A stretch of DNA of 64,000 nucleotides from Enterococcus hermanniensis (GCF_001885945.1 NZ_JXKQ01000001.1:1-64000), one strand, 5' to 3'; shown: positions 9,096-19,624, numbered from the stretch's first letter. A program made the numbers and translations. Notes: a model not told the origin generated them from the letters alone.

Positions 9096-10349
9096 TTATT
9101 GATGTCTTTGCGAGCGAGTCATTGAATTAATTTCCTCACCCGATTCAAAAAAATCAGTTGAATATTCATTTGTATCTACAATAATCGTTACTTTATTTTT
9201 CTGCCAAGCCAAACCTAATAAACAAAAGGTGATTGGAATCCAATAAGGCGCCATCAACGTGTCTTCCATTGTTGATTGAAGTAAAATGCCAAAGAAAGCA
9301 ATCAGAAAACTCCATTGTGTTTTTTGCGTATCTGTTTTTAAGATCAATAACCAAACATTGTACAAGATAAATAAACTCATAAAAGTTAGTCCAATGAGAC
9401 CGAACGCACCTATAGTTGCATTATAGCTGTTGTGGTTGCCTAAAATTTGCGTGCCTCTATGAAACGTAAACGGGGGCATTCCTACCCAAAACTGTTCTTT
9501 TACTTTAAACAGTGTTTGATAAAAATGTTTCCAGATATCTTCCCGACCAGTAAATAAATCAATTTCATTTGAGTTAGCTAAAATAAGCGATAATGGGAAA
9601 ATCCCTATCAAAAAAATACTGTAACCAATTCCATAGGTCCATTTCATTTTTTCTTTTAAGAAATTAGGCCATAAATCGAAAAAGACAAAAAAGGCAACAG
9701 CTAGAAAAGCCGCTTGCGATTGCACGACCCAGGCACAAGCTAAGGCGATCAAATAGATTGGGTATTTTAAATATTTTGCCCAAGTCCATTCTAGAGATTG
9801 AAATAATGTACTCGCAATAAAACTAGAACACATGACACTACTCCCAATCGTATTGGTATTAATCCATATTTCCTGAAGTTTATTACTTTTATCCCAGATA
9901 CTGATTCCTTCAGTGGTTGGTATCTCCGTAAAAATACGATAAGCTGTAATCAACAAAATCAATAACATTAAACCAGCAAATAAGACTCTGATTTCCTTGG
10001 TAAATTCAACTAATTTAAAATCTAGTACGATAAAAATAATCAAGGCTAATGTAATATTTTGTAAAAAACCAGCTTCTCTTAAAGTATCGAATTGATGGTA
10101 AAAAAAGATAGAAGCAATTGCTAAAGCAATCCAGATGATATCTCCAACTTTTAAACGATAAATGTTCAATAGTAATACTATTGTTGCTCCAATCGGCATA
10201 TAGCGGTTCATGTTCGCATATAAATTAAACATCCCTTGAGTACCTATCCCTTTTGTCCATAGGAAAAAGCACATTAAGGTCATTACAATTAAAATAAGCG
10301 CACTGATTAAATTTAAAACTGCAGAGGTTTCTTTACTTACTCGTTCCAT
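9096..10349 (-). CDS. Polytopic membrane protein, O-antigen ligase/polymerase-like
   Basis: 417 residues with about ten hydrophobic spans. A large extracytoplasmic loop after the middle carries GREDIWKHF, then GMPPFTF, then GNHNSYNATIGAFG. This spacing of a GR..W motif and an HN motif resembles the Wzy_C/WaaL family of O-antigen ligases and polymerases, which join undecaprenyl-linked glycans on the outer face of the membrane. Start ATG with CGGAGG 6 bases upstream. It follows the 694-residue membrane protein by 18 bases and ends at a terminator. By order it occupies the epaK position, but I cannot show orthology. Likely job: transfer or polymerisation of exported units. It could instead be a side-chain transferase. 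Confidence 0.65.
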   Translation of the reverse strand: MERVSKETSAVLNLISALILIVMTLMCFFLWTKGIGTQGMFNLYANMNRYMPIGATIVLLLNIYRLKVGDIIWIALAIASIFFYHQFDTLREAGFLQNITLALIIFIVLDFKLVEFTKEIRVLFAGLMLLILLITAYRIFTEIPTTEGISIWDKSNKLQEIWINTNTIGSSVMCSSFIASTLFQSLEWTWAKYLKYPIYLIALACAWVVQSQAAFLAVAFFVFFDLWPNFLKEKMKWTYGIGYSIFLIGIFPLSLILANSNEIDLFTGREDIWKHFYQTLFKVKEQFWVGMPPFTFHRGTQILGNHNSYNATIGAFGLIGLTFMSLFILYNVWLLILKTDTQKTQWSFLIAFFGILLQSTMEDTLMAPYWIPITFCLLGLAWQKNKVTIIVDTNEYSTDFFESGEEINSMTRSQRHQ

Positions 10350-10367
10350 TGTTTTCCTCCGAACTTT

Positions 10368-12452
10368 TTAATAGATATATCCATAGTCTTCGGGAGCTTG
10401 CTGAGGAATTTCTTGATAGTCCTCAGTTCCTCCAACTGGATCAACTGTTGTTTGAGCTTTAGTTTCGTCGGAAGTAAAGCTTAATTTATAGATAGACCAA
10501 CTATCCTTATCTGGGCCGTAAACACGTTCAAATTGAGCATAATTTAAAGCATTATAATCTTCTAAGGGACGTTTACTGATCACATAATCGATGCCTAGTT
10601 TTTTACAATCTGTAAAATTGATATTAACAGTAAAATTATCTGGCCGATCTAAATGAAATTTTGTTTTATCTGCTGTCACAAATGCCCGTACATGAGCATA
10701 GCGATTGTATACATCTTCATGTTTATGTTTTGGATCGATTTTTTCCCATAACTTCATATCTGGATAAAATCTAACAGAATTCACAGTCTTTACTCCTAAA
10801 GCAGGGGTAAAATTGTATAAATCTGCTTCTGAAAGCCATAAAGCATTGGGTTCCTCTTTTTTGATCTTTACGATTTCTTCTGCCAATGTTTTCTTCTCAA
10901 TCGCGCCAATCCCCTTAACTACTGGATTAACGGTTATACCTGAAACTAAAACAACTAACAACATCAACCATAGGAACATTCGCTTCCGTTTAAAGAGCAA
11001 ACAAAACATAATCAAACCAAATACAATTAAAGTCATAAATATTTCAAAATAATTAAAGTACTGTCCCATAATAGAGGATACTACTGAATAAGTTGCTATT
11101 CCCATAACAAGTACTAAAAAAATTAATTTGATCCAATAAGGCATGTGCCCATATTCCCAAAGAAAATTAATCATCCATAATGACAATAATACTGAGGCAA
11201 AACCTAAGGTTACTAATCCTCGGGTACTTGTAACATAAGTCAGTAAGAGTACTTTTGCAATTCCATGACTATATCCAAAGAATGTCCAACCAAAAATAAA
11301 ACAGCAGAACAATCCTAAGATAGCACCCATATACTTTTCTTCTTTACCTTGCTTAGAAAAAATAATGAATGGCGAAAGCAAAATAGTTAGTGGAAAAAAG
11401 TTAAAATAAGAAGCTACTTCACTGTTATTGGTTCCGTGGAAATTGAAATTTTCAAACGGAATCTTCCAATTCGTTAAAAATAAGAAATAATCGGAGAGTG
11501 GACGTCCACCACCACTAGCCTCTCGATGGCCAGGATAAATCGTGTTCATAGTCGCCTCGACAGCATCTTTAGACGTATAATAAAAATACAAAAGGATAAA
11601 AGTAATAATCCCTAGTCCACCTATAATAATTGGTAAATCCCAAACATCTAATACAATCTTTTTCCTGTAGTGGATCAGAGTTCCAAACAACCAAAATAAA
11701 ATAAGATACGCTAACGGCACTTGATGCGCAGGATATAAGACTAACACAAAACCAATACCGCTAATAACAATCAACAGCATCATCAAAAGACGTAGCAAAA
11801 CTTTTTCATGCCTAGCAATAAAGTAATGACTTGCTACCATGATTGCTAAAGTGAAGAACATCAAGTCTCCTACATGCTGCATAAACCACCATTGAATTGA
11901 AGGTGAAAATGTAATCCAAAAAGAGCCCAGTAAAGATAGGTACTTATTTCTTTTAGTTAAAATCATGACCAATTCAAAACTTAGTAAAAGCATTCCAATA
12001 ATTTTAAAGGCCCAATAAAAAGATAATCCTCTTGATTTTCCTAGAAATAAAAAGCCCCAATTAAAGGGTTTCCCAATCACTGTTAAGTCTTTTACTGGCG
12101 AATTATAAGCAATAATCATGTTTTGCCCTGCTTTACCATATTGCTTATTCACTACCGGATAATCATGCTCCGCCTGAGAAAAATAAAAAGGTGTTTGAAC
12201 CATCCACTCATCTGATCGAACTCCTCGATTTTCGCCTAAAATAATATCGGATGTTTTATTATCAGACCGCTCAGAAACAATTTTATCCCATGATCCAATC
12301 GAACTGCCATTCAAATTTAAAGCCACAGTTAAGATAAGAAAGATGAGCCCGATTAAGTAACGAAAGCGGATCGCTTGATCAAGTAACCATAAAAATGGAT
12401 TCTTTTTTTCATACGAAATTTTTCTGTAGCGGTTAGTTGACCTAGTTTCCAT
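10368..12452 (-). CDS. Large polytopic membrane protein, candidate GT-C glycosyltransferase
   Basis: 694 residues: an N-terminal membrane span, an outer loop of about 90 residues with ENRGVRSDEW, then about eleven more spans and a soluble C-terminal domain of about 170 residues. The layout (short acidic first outer loop, many spans, terminal soluble domain) is that of GT-C enzymes that add sugars from lipid-linked donors outside the membrane, as GacL-type proteins do in streptococcal rhamnose polysaccharides. The family itself is not characterised as far as I know. Start ATG with AGGAGG; it overlaps the preceding glycosyltransferase by 11 bases, so translation is coupled. By order it sits at the epaJ position. 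Function is inferred. Confidence 0.65.
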   Translation of the reverse strand: METRSTNRYRKISYEKKNPFLWLLDQAIRFRYLIGLIFLILTVALNLNGSSIGSWDKIVSERSDNKTSDIILGENRGVRSDEWMVQTPFYFSQAEHDYPVVNKQYGKAGQNMIIAYNSPVKDLTVIGKPFNWGFLFLGKSRGLSFYWAFKIIGMLLLSFELVMILTKRNKYLSLLGSFWITFSPSIQWWFMQHVGDLMFFTLAIMVASHYFIARHEKVLLRLLMMLLIVISGIGFVLVLYPAHQVPLAYLILFWLFGTLIHYRKKIVLDVWDLPIIIGGLGIITFILLYFYYTSKDAVEATMNTIYPGHREASGGGRPLSDYFLFLTNWKIPFENFNFHGTNNSEVASYFNFFPLTILLSPFIIFSKQGKEEKYMGAILGLFCCFIFGWTFFGYSHGIAKVLLLTYVTSTRGLVTLGFASVLLSLWMINFLWEYGHMPYWIKLIFLVLVMGIATYSVVSSIMGQYFNYFEIFMTLIVFGLIMFCLLFKRKRMFLWLMLLVVLVSGITVNPVVKGIGAIEKKTLAEEIVKIKKEEPNALWLSEADLYNFTPALGVKTVNSVRFYPDMKLWEKIDPKHKHEDVYNRYAHVRAFVTADKTKFHLDRPDNFTVNINFTDCKKLGIDYVISKRPLEDYNALNYAQFERVYGPDKDSWSIYKLSFTSDETKAQTTVDPVGGTEDYQEIPQQAPEDYGYIY

Positions 12453-13281
12453 TGTTTCCTCCTGTGATTAAAAAATTAAAAGTCAATCTCCCATAGTTTA
12501 TTTTTCCTGTTAAAAATTGTTTACAACTACGTAAAAATAATTGCTTACGATAAGCTGGTAATAAATTAGAAGCGTATTTAAGATAATAACTATACTCAGC
12601 TCGTAAAATAGCTTGATAACGACTAACTGTCATTTGTTCCGCATAATTTAACACAGATAATTCATGCTGCAGAACACTTTTTAAGCTATATAGTTGTTTC
12701 TGTTCTGAAAAAATCTTCCAACTTAGCCAATGGTCCAAATAGTCTAACGGGAATTCTTCATTATAGCCTGCGATTTGAAGTAAGAAGGCCATGCGAATAG
12801 CCGTACCTGAATTGATAACCATAATGTTTTTCGAAAAAATTTGGTCACCTTTGGGCAATTCTTTATGTAAAGGACGTAGAGTATCACTACGAACTGGAGA
12901 GATTTGTTGCTGCTGATCCATAACTACTGGCGCAAGCGCGACGACTGTCTCAGGTAATGTCTTTGCTTTTGAAAGCAGTTCTTTTAGGTAGGCATTTGTC
13001 AGCTGAGTATCTTGATCTAGCGTCACGAGCCATTCAGTCTTCGGATTTCGCTGCTTGATGGCATAGTTGTAGGCTTTGGCTAAGCCTACATTTTCTTCAC
13101 TGTGCTGATAAACAAAGCGTGTTGCTAAGTCCCTAGGCTGGGTTGCTTGATTGCTATTGTCAAAAATCAATACTTGTTGGATTTCAGGAAAACAATCAGA
13201 AGTAAGCAGTGTATTCAAGCTATTGATTGTCGGTGATTCTGAATAAGTCATATTATACAGAACAACAATTAATTCGAACAT
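12442..13281 (-). CDS. Family-2 glycosyltransferase, rhamnosyltransferase-like
   Basis: 279 residues from the ATG at 13281 (AAGGAA 9 bases upstream); a GTG three codons earlier is a close alternative. One GT-A domain: it begins FELIVVLYNM, has FDNS in the nucleotide region, ENVGLAKAYN, and the metal motif LDQDTQ around residue 90. This pattern (NVG..A.N, then DQD) is usual for dTDP-rhamnose transferases of the RfbF/WbbL type. No membrane span. It directly follows rmlD (gap 20 bases) and overlaps the next gene. By order it takes the epaI place. The linkage made cannot be predicted. Confidence 0.78.
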   Translation of the reverse strand: MFELIVVLYNMTYSESPTINSLNTLLTSDCFPEIQQVLIFDNSNQATQPRDLATRFVYQHSEENVGLAKAYNYAIKQRNPKTEWLVTLDQDTQLTNAYLKELLSKAKTLPETVVALAPVVMDQQQQISPVRSDTLRPLHKELPKGDQIFSKNIMVINSGTAIRMAFLLQIAGYNEEFPLDYLDHWLSWKIFSEQKQLYSLKSVLQHELSVLNYAEQMTVSRYQAILRAEYSYYLKYASNLLPAYRKQLFLRSCKQFLTGKINYGRLTFNFLITGGNNGN

Positions 13282-13301
13282 CTTACTCACTTCCTTTTTC
13301 C

Positions 13302-14147
13302 TTATTGTTTCGCTTCTAATTCTAAGAAACTAGCTAATGCTTCTTGCCATGTTGGAATTTCAAAACCTAATGCTTTTGCTTTACTCAAATCCATAATTGA
13401 ATATTGTGGCCGCGTAGCTTTTTGGGGATATTCCGCTGAAGTTACAGGTGCAACTTCTACATCTGTATCTTTTAAGATTTCTTTCGCAAATTCATGCCAT
13501 GAACAACTGTTTTCGTTTGATAAATGATAGACACCAAATGGGGCTTTTTCGGCAATCACAAATGTCATAAATTCAGCTAGTGTCCGAGTCCATGTTGGAC
13601 GGCCAAATTGGTCGTTCACAACGGTTAAACGATCATGAGTTTTAGCTAAGTTTTGCATTGTATAAATGAAGTTGTGGCCATAAATACCGAAAACCCAAGA
13701 AGTCCGAATAATATAGTAGTCTTCCATTGTTTCTTGGACTGCTTGTTCACCTAAAAGTTTTGTCCGACCATATTCACTTAATGGATTCGTTGTATCATCG
13801 ACTTGATACATGCCCTCTTGTTTTTTACCATCAAAAACATAGTCAGTACTGATATACACCAATGTTGCCCCGGCAGCTTTTGCAGCTTCAGCTACATTAC
13901 GTGTGCCTTCGACATTGATTCTTTCATCTAATTCTTTGCCTTCTTCTTCAGCTTTATCGACTGCAGTATAAGCAGCACAATGATAAATCAATTCTGGTTT
14001 CATTTCAGTAATGAATTTGTAAGTACCTTCTTTATCTGTGATATCTAATTGATCAGCATCTGTTGACACGTACTCGATTTTTCTTTCATCAAGTAAATGG
14101 CGTAGCTCTGTTCCTAATTGTCCTTGTCCACCTGTAATTAAGATCAT
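13302..14147 (-). CDS. rmlD: dTDP-4-dehydrorhamnose reductase
   Basis: 281 residues, the usual size. It catalyses the last step to dTDP-L-rhamnose, an NAD(P)H-dependent reduction of the 4-keto sugar. It has the Rossmann motif GGQGQLG near residue 6, the STDYVFDG segment, and the catalytic YGRTK (Tyr-x-x-x-Lys). Start ATG with AAGGAG upstream. It is fourth in the A-C-B-D order of rml genes. A terminator-like hairpin separates it from rmlB, so its level may be lower or separately set. Called epaH in the E. faecalis locus. Confidence 0.95.
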   Translation of the reverse strand: MILITGGQGQLGTELRHLLDERKIEYVSTDADQLDITDKEGTYKFITEMKPELIYHCAAYTAVDKAEEEGKELDERINVEGTRNVAEAAKAAGATLVYISTDYVFDGKKQEGMYQVDDTTNPLSEYGRTKLLGEQAVQETMEDYYIIRTSWVFGIYGHNFIYTMQNLAKTHDRLTVVNDQFGRPTWTRTLAEFMTFVIAEKAPFGVYHLSNENSCSWHEFAKEILKDTDVEVAPVTSAEYPQKATRPQYSIMDLSKAKALGFEIPTWQEALASFLELEAKQ

Positions 14148-14187
14148 TTATCTCTACTCCTTACTTTTTATCCATTTTATTATTTCT

Positions 14188-14214
14188 CAAAAAAAGGCAG
14201 GATACCCTGCCTCA
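14188..14214 (-). terminator. Terminator-like hairpin between rmlB and rmlD
   Basis: On the minus strand GAGGCAGG, loop GTAT, CCTGCCTT followed by seven T residues. It lies about 12 bases after the rmlB stop. As a strong hairpin with a T tract inside an otherwise continuous operon, it is either a partial terminator or marks a transcript boundary. Confidence 0.75.
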
Positions 14215-14225
14215 TTTAACTAATA

Positions 14226-15254
<1,029 letters not shown>

Positions 15255-15274
15255 CTATTTTGCTCCTAGTTTGT

Positions 15275-15856
15275 TTAAATTTCACCGTAGACGAAAGGAT
15301 TTTCAGCTTCAAATTCTTTCAAAGTCGGTTGTTTTGCATCTTTTTCTGACGTGATGGCTTTTTCGATATCGATTGGCCAATCAATGGCAAGCTCTGGATC
15401 TGCAAATGAGATACCACCATCCGCTTCAGCATCATAATAATTGTCGCATTTATACATAAAGTTCACATTCGGCGTCAAGGTTACAAAACCGTGAGCAAAG
15501 CCACGAGGAACCAATAATTGACGATGGTTATGTTCTGAAAGGATATAGCCTTCCCATTTACCGTAGGTTGGACTGCCTTTACGGATATCCACGATCACAT
15601 CAAGAACGGCACCAGAAACGACCCGGATTAATTTTGTTTGAGCTGATTTTCCTTTTTGGAAATGTAATCCCCGTAAGACACCTGGTTGGGTCGATAATGA
15701 ATGATTATCTTGGATAAAATTATGCTCGATGCCTGCTGCTTTAAAATCTTCTTCTGAATAACTTTCCGTGAAAAAGCCACGATGATCGCCAAAAACAGCT
15801 GGTTCAATAATTTTTACATCTGTTAGGTTTGTTTCTGTAACTTTGATTTTTCCCAT
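15275..15856 (-). CDS. rmlC: dTDP-4-dehydrorhamnose 3,5-epimerase
   Basis: 193 residues from the ATG at 15856, with AGAGGAAT before it, 2 bases after the rmlA stop. The frame extends upstream through rmlA, but that part is only a shadow of the rmlA 3' end. Cupin-fold epimerase: GDHRGFFTESY, then the RGLHFQ segment with the catalytic His, and PRGFAHGFVTL. Third step of dTDP-rhamnose synthesis. Called epaF in E. faecalis. Slightly longer at the C-terminus than short RmlC forms but complete. Confidence 0.95.
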   Translation of the reverse strand: MGKIKVTETNLTDVKIIEPAVFGDHRGFFTESYSEEDFKAAGIEHNFIQDNHSLSTQPGVLRGLHFQKGKSAQTKLIRVVSGAVLDVIVDIRKGSPTYGKWEGYILSEHNHRQLLVPRGFAHGFVTLTPNVNFMYKCDNYYDAEADGGISFADPELAIDWPIDIEKAITSEKDAKQPTLKEFEAENPFVYGEI

Positions 15857-15858
15857 AT

Positions 15859-16728
15859 CTATTCCTCTTCTGCTAAACGGATTAAGTATTGGCCATATTG
15901 ATTTTTCTTCAATGGTTGGGCCAATTCGACTAATTGTTCTTTCGTAATGTAGCCCATGCGATAAGAAATTTCTTCTAAACAAGCTACTTTTAAGTTTTGA
16001 CGTTTTTCAATCGTTGAGATAAACGTTGAAGCTTCTAATAAGGATTCATGGGTTCCTGTGTCTAACCATGCAAAACCACGGCTCATCACTTCGACTGATA
16101 ATTTATTACGTTTCAAATATTCTTTGTTCACATCAGTGATTTCTAATTCACCACGTTCAGATGGTTGAATATTTTTGGCGATTTCTACAACTTCATTGTC
16201 ATAAAAATATAAGCCCGTAACCGCGTAATTAGATCTTGGTGCTTCTGGTTTTTCTTCGATCGATACGGCACGCATCTCTTCATCGAATTCAACTACACCA
16301 AAACGTTCTGGATCATTTACATGATAGCCAAAGACGGTTGCGCCTTCGGTTTTCTTCGCAGCACGTTGCAACATCCGAGACAATCCGTCCCCATAATAAA
16401 TGTTATCTCCTAATACTAAACAAACGCTATCGTCGCCAATAAATTCTTCTCCGATGATAAAGGCTTGGGCCAATCCATCTGGACTTTCTTGTACCGCATA
16501 TTCGATGTGAATCCCTAGTTCATGACCATCTCCAAAAAGATTTTCAAAACGTGGGGTATCTTGCGGTGTAGAAATAATCAAAATTTCATTGATCCCCGCC
16601 AACATCAACGTAGACATTGGGTAATAAATCATCGGTTTGTCATAAACCGGCATTAATTGTTTCGACGTTGCTTTAGTCAGTGGATACAAACGTGTTCCAC
16701 TACCACCTGCTAAGATAATTCCTTTCAT
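15859..16728 (-). CDS. rmlA: Glucose-1-phosphate thymidylyltransferase
   Basis: 289 residues. Makes dTDP-glucose from glucose-1-phosphate and dTTP, the entry step to dTDP-rhamnose. The N-terminal [11 protein letters not shown] nucleotide-binding signature, then [24 protein letters not shown], and the [13 protein letters not shown] segment are all present. Start ATG with AAGGAG. It opens the rml gene group; a 90-base gap with a possible promoter separates it from the glycosyltransferase upstream. Called epaE in E. faecalis. Confidence 0.96.
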   Translation of the reverse strand: MKGIILAGGSGTRLYPLTKATSKQLMPVYDKPMIYYPMSTLMLAGINEILIISTPQDTPRFENLFGDGHELGIHIEYAVQESPDGLAQAFIIGEEFIGDDSVCLVLGDNIYYGDGLSRMLQRAAKKTEGATVFGYHVNDPERFGVVEFDEEMRAVSIEEKPEAPRSNYAVTGLYFYDNEVVEIAKNIQPSERGELEITDVNKEYLKRNKLSVEVMSRGFAWLDTGTHESLLEASTFISTIEKRQNLKVACLEEISYRMGYITKEQLVELAQPLKKNQYGQYLIRLAEEE

Positions 16729-16745
16729 ACTTACGCTCCTTATCC

Positions 16746-16751
16746 ATTATA
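16746..16751 (-). promoter_or_regulatory. Possible -10 element before rmlA
   Basis: A perfect TATAAT on the minus strand 18 bases before the rmlA start, in the only sizeable gap of the upstream half of the locus. No good -35 hexamer is seen at 16-18 bases, and it would leave a very short leader, so this is tentative. Confidence 0.35.
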
Positions 16752-16818
16752 ATCTGTTCCGATTTTACTTACATAAGTTATTCACTAAATCGGTATTCTT
16801 TAAAAGCATACGGACTTA

Positions 16819-17592
16819 TTATACCTGATGTTTGTTATTAGAAAAATGATTTTGTTGCTTTTCTTTAATTTCTTTTATTCTTTTTCTAACTAATTGAAAA
16901 GCATTCCAACGCCATTTAAATTGCTGTATGCGTGAAGCTGTTGTTTTTATTTCGGAGGCATTCAAGCCATGACGGCGATAGTACACCAATTGTTCTGGGA
17001 TAAATTTAACTCCGTTATGATAATCCGCTAGCAGTCCGATCCACATATCATGCATGGGCACTTCCTTAGGGATTGGCAAAACAACTGCTTTTAGTTCTGA
17101 ACGAAAAGCCATGCCCGCACCTATATAACTGCTTTTCACTAGATTGGCCCAAAAGCCTGAATGTGTGTGACGCATCGCTTGGTACGAAGGAACTAATACT
17201 TCAAAATCATTGTCAACGATAATCAAATCAGAAACGACAACTTGCGTTTTAGGGTCGGCAAAATAGATTAAGGTTGTTTCAACTTTGTCTTTATGCCATA
17301 CGTCATCTTGATCACATAAAAAAATAATTGCTTTTGAACTTTGCTTGATCGCATGCTCAAAATTCTTGATCAATCCTTGCTGATCATTTTGAAACAACTT
17401 TATTCTCGGATCTTTTTTTGCCAAGGCTAATAAAAATTCCCACGTCCCATCGGTTGAATGGTCGTCGGAAATTATCAACTCATCTTCAGCAGAAAGTTGG
17501 GGGAAGATGCTGTTCAATTGTTCTTCAATAAAGTGTCTCCCGTTGTATGTTGCCATACAAACAGAAACTTGCACGTTAGACTGTTGGTCCAT
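16819..17592 (-). CDS. epaC: Family-2 glycosyltransferase (EpaC-like)
   Basis: 257 residues, one GT-A domain without membrane spans. The N-terminal VSVCMATYNGRHFIEEQL is typical of the family. DDHSTDGTW follows, then the metal motif CDQDDVW near residue 92. A basic C-terminal tail may touch the membrane. The DQDDVW form is common in rhamnosyltransferases of wall polysaccharide loci. Start ATG with GGAGGT upstream. It sits 16 bases after the EpaB-like gene and is the last gene before rmlA, as epaC is in E. faecalis. No separate epaD-type gene is present between it and rmlA. Confidence 0.78.
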   Translation of the reverse strand: MDQQSNVQVSVCMATYNGRHFIEEQLNSIFPQLSAEDELIISDDHSTDGTWEFLLALAKKDPRIKLFQNDQQGLIKNFEHAIKQSSKAIIFLCDQDDVWHKDKVETTLIYFADPKTQVVVSDLIIVDNDFEVLVPSYQAMRHTHSGFWANLVKSSYIGAGMAFRSELKAVVLPIPKEVPMHDMWIGLLADYHNGVKFIPEQLVYYRRHGLNASEIKTTASRIQQFKWRWNAFQLVRKRIKEIKEKQQNHFSNNKHQV

Positions 17593-17608
17593 TCCCTACC
17601 TCCAAAAA

Positions 17609-18403
17609 TTAAAAAAGTTGCCAGCCCCATTTTGAAAAGTATTTTCTCATAGACTGTAAAAAAACAATAAATAATTTGCGACTTTTGACCGCTCCACGTT
17701 CGTATAGATGGACGACTGTAAACTGCGGACTATACAATGCTTTATAGCCGGCTTGTTCCATTTTTCGACAAAGATCATTGTCCTCAAAATACATAAAATA
17801 GCGTGGATCAAATCCTTCGATTTGATTAAATTTTTGTAAATCAACGACCATGAAGCTGCCAGAAATCATCCGGACATAGCTATCTTGATCCTCAGGTAAA
17901 TTTCGGCATTCAAATTTTGCTAACCGCTTTGCGAACATTTTCTTTACAAACTTAAAAGGAATGAACCGTAGCATATAGTCAAAAACGTTTAAATGATCCC
18001 GGATCAAAAATTGGGTCGTCCCATCTTCATTCAAAATCTTAGGTGCTAACAAACCACATTCAGGCTGATTGGCTAAATGATCAACCATCGCATTCAGTTG
18101 GTTCTCTGATAATATGATGTCAGGATTAAAGATGATGCCGTAACCTGTCTGATTCAATAGATTAACATTATGACCAAAACCAAAGCCTTTATTCTCGGAA
18201 TAAAAATTGATTTCGATAAATGGATAGTTTGCATACGTTTTTAACTGTTCACAATACGCTGTTTCTGAAGCATTATCGAAAATTCTGATTTTGATCGTTT
18301 CCTGCTGTCCTAAACTCTGAATCAATGCATCTAGACTTAAAAAAATCTTGTCACTGTTATGGGTCACGATGCTGATCGTCACATCATTCTTTAGTTTATT
18401 CAT
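17609..18403 (-). CDS. epaB: Family-2 rhamnosyltransferase-like (EpaB-like)
   Basis: 264 residues from the ATG at 18403; a GTG at 18418 follows the epaA stop directly, but neither start has a strong ribosome site, so coupling to epaA translation is likely. GT-A fold of the WbbL type: SIVTHNSDK at the start, then IFDNAS, ENKGFGFGHN, and the acidic motif FNPDI. Later come SGSFMVV and DPRYFMYFEDNDLC, which are conserved in this family. Expected to add the first rhamnose to the lipid-linked GlcNAc made by the EpaA-like enzyme. Order and motifs match epaB. Confidence 0.82.
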   Translation of the reverse strand: MNKLKNDVTISIVTHNSDKIFLSLDALIQSLGQQETIKIRIFDNASETAYCEQLKTYANYPFIEINFYSENKGFGFGHNVNLLNQTGYGIIFNPDIILSENQLNAMVDHLANQPECGLLAPKILNEDGTTQFLIRDHLNVFDYMLRFIPFKFVKKMFAKRLAKFECRNLPEDQDSYVRMISGSFMVVDLQKFNQIEGFDPRYFMYFEDNDLCRKMEQAGYKALYSPQFTVVHLYERGAVKSRKLFIVFLQSMRKYFSKWGWQLF

Positions 18404-18418
18404 AATGAAGATCAACAC

Positions 18419-19537
18419 TCATTTCTTGAAATATTTATGCAATACTTGGGAACGATACTCTTTGTTCCCGAATAAACGAAACGTCTTCGTGATAAAACTA
18501 TATTTTTCACTGATCAATCCAATTAATTCTAATAAGAAGGTAAAAGCAAAGACCATTGCAACGATCAATACAATCGTTCCTAGTTGACTAGTATAATTGA
18601 TCAATAGCGCAGTAAATGAAAACAATACTGCAATGGCATAGATCGTCAACACCGCTCCTCGATGAGTGAAACCTAAATTGAGCAAGCGGTGATGCAAATG
18701 TTGTTTGTCTGCGACAGAAATTGGCATTTTTTTGGCTTTTCTTCGTACCATTGCAAAAAAAGTATCCGTAACAGGTACTCCTAGGATCAATAATGGTGTG
18801 ATTAAGGAGATAAACGTTACATTTTTCAACCCTTGCAACGAAAGTACCGCGATCATAAAGCCTAGAAAGAGTGCGCCAGTATCCCCCAGATATATTTTAG
18901 CCGGATGAAAATTATAAGGAAAGAATCCCATAATACTCGCAACTAGACAAAAAATCGTCAATGAAATAAAGGCCGTTGCTGAGTGCAAAAAGAAATAGCC
19001 GATGACGCCGATTGTGGTTAAACCGATCATAGATACACCGGCCGCTAAGCCATCTAGACCATCAATTAAATTTACCGCATTTGTAATTCCAAAGATCCAA
19101 AAGATCGTCGCTGGTAAACTTAACCATGCTAAATTGATTTTTCCTAATAAAGGCGCGGTAAAAAAATTAAACCGAATATCTGCAACATAATAAATAACTA
19201 ATGCTGCAAGCAAGATGCCTAAGCTTTTTTGCTTGGGCGACAATTCAAATTTATCATCTAATAATCCAGTAATGACAATGATCAAGCCACCTAGTAAAAT
19301 CTTACTAATATAATCAAACGGAATTACTCCGCGAAACAATATCAAAGAAGACAACGTAAATGTAATGAAGATGGGTAATCCACCAGCACTAGGCATCGGG
19401 ACTTGATTCATTCGACGTGCATTCGGATTATCGACTAATCCAGTCTGGACCGAAATAATCTTAAAAATCGGGGTTAACACCAAGGCAATCAAAAAGGTCA
19501 AAAAGTATTTAATGATCAGCCCGAAGGACACTAACAT
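18419..19537 (-). CDS. epaA: Undecaprenyl-phosphate GlcNAc-1-phosphate transferase (EpaA/TagO type)
   Basis: 372 residues with about eleven membrane spans. Member of the MraY/WecA/TagO family: MPSAGGLPIF near residue 48, GLLDDKF, NLIDGLDGLA with the catalytic Asp residues, YLGDTGALFLG, and the loop HLHHRLLNLG. It starts glycan synthesis by moving GlcNAc-1-phosphate from UDP-GlcNAc to undecaprenyl phosphate. Start ATG with AGGTGG upstream. First gene of the polysaccharide locus, with its own promoter; it lies 87 bases after the YihY-family gene. The same lipid carrier is used by MraY at 50.2 kb. Confidence 0.93.
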   Translation of the reverse strand: MLVSFGLIIKYFLTFLIALVLTPIFKIISVQTGLVDNPNARRMNQVPMPSAGGLPIFITFTLSSLILFRGVIPFDYISKILLGGLIIVITGLLDDKFELSPKQKSLGILLAALVIYYVADIRFNFFTAPLLGKINLAWLSLPATIFWIFGITNAVNLIDGLDGLAAGVSMIGLTTIGVIGYFFLHSATAFISLTIFCLVASIMGFFPYNFHPAKIYLGDTGALFLGFMIAVLSLQGLKNVTFISLITPLLILGVPVTDTFFAMVRRKAKKMPISVADKQHLHHRLLNLGFTHRGAVLTIYAIAVLFSFTALLINYTSQLGTIVLIVAMVFAFTFLLELIGLISEKYSFITKTFRLFGNKEYRSQVLHKYFKK

Positions 19538-19563
19538 GTTGCCACCTACCTTTGTATAAAAAT

Positions 19564-19591
19564 AATATAACGGAGTTCTAACTCTTTACAA
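19564..19591 (-). promoter_or_regulatory. Promoter of epaA
   Basis: On the minus strand TTGTAA, 16-base spacer, TATATT, about 27 bases before the epaA start. No clear terminator follows the upstream gene, so some read-through is possible. Confidence 0.55.
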
Positions 19592-19624
19592 GGTTTTTCA
19601 ATAAACTTACAAAATTTCTAGCAA

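Noticed and set aside
15857-15982. Upstream extension of rmlC that would add 42 residues
   Set aside because: It runs inside the 3' end of rmlA in another frame. The ATG at 15856 has a ribosome site and gives the normal family N-terminus.
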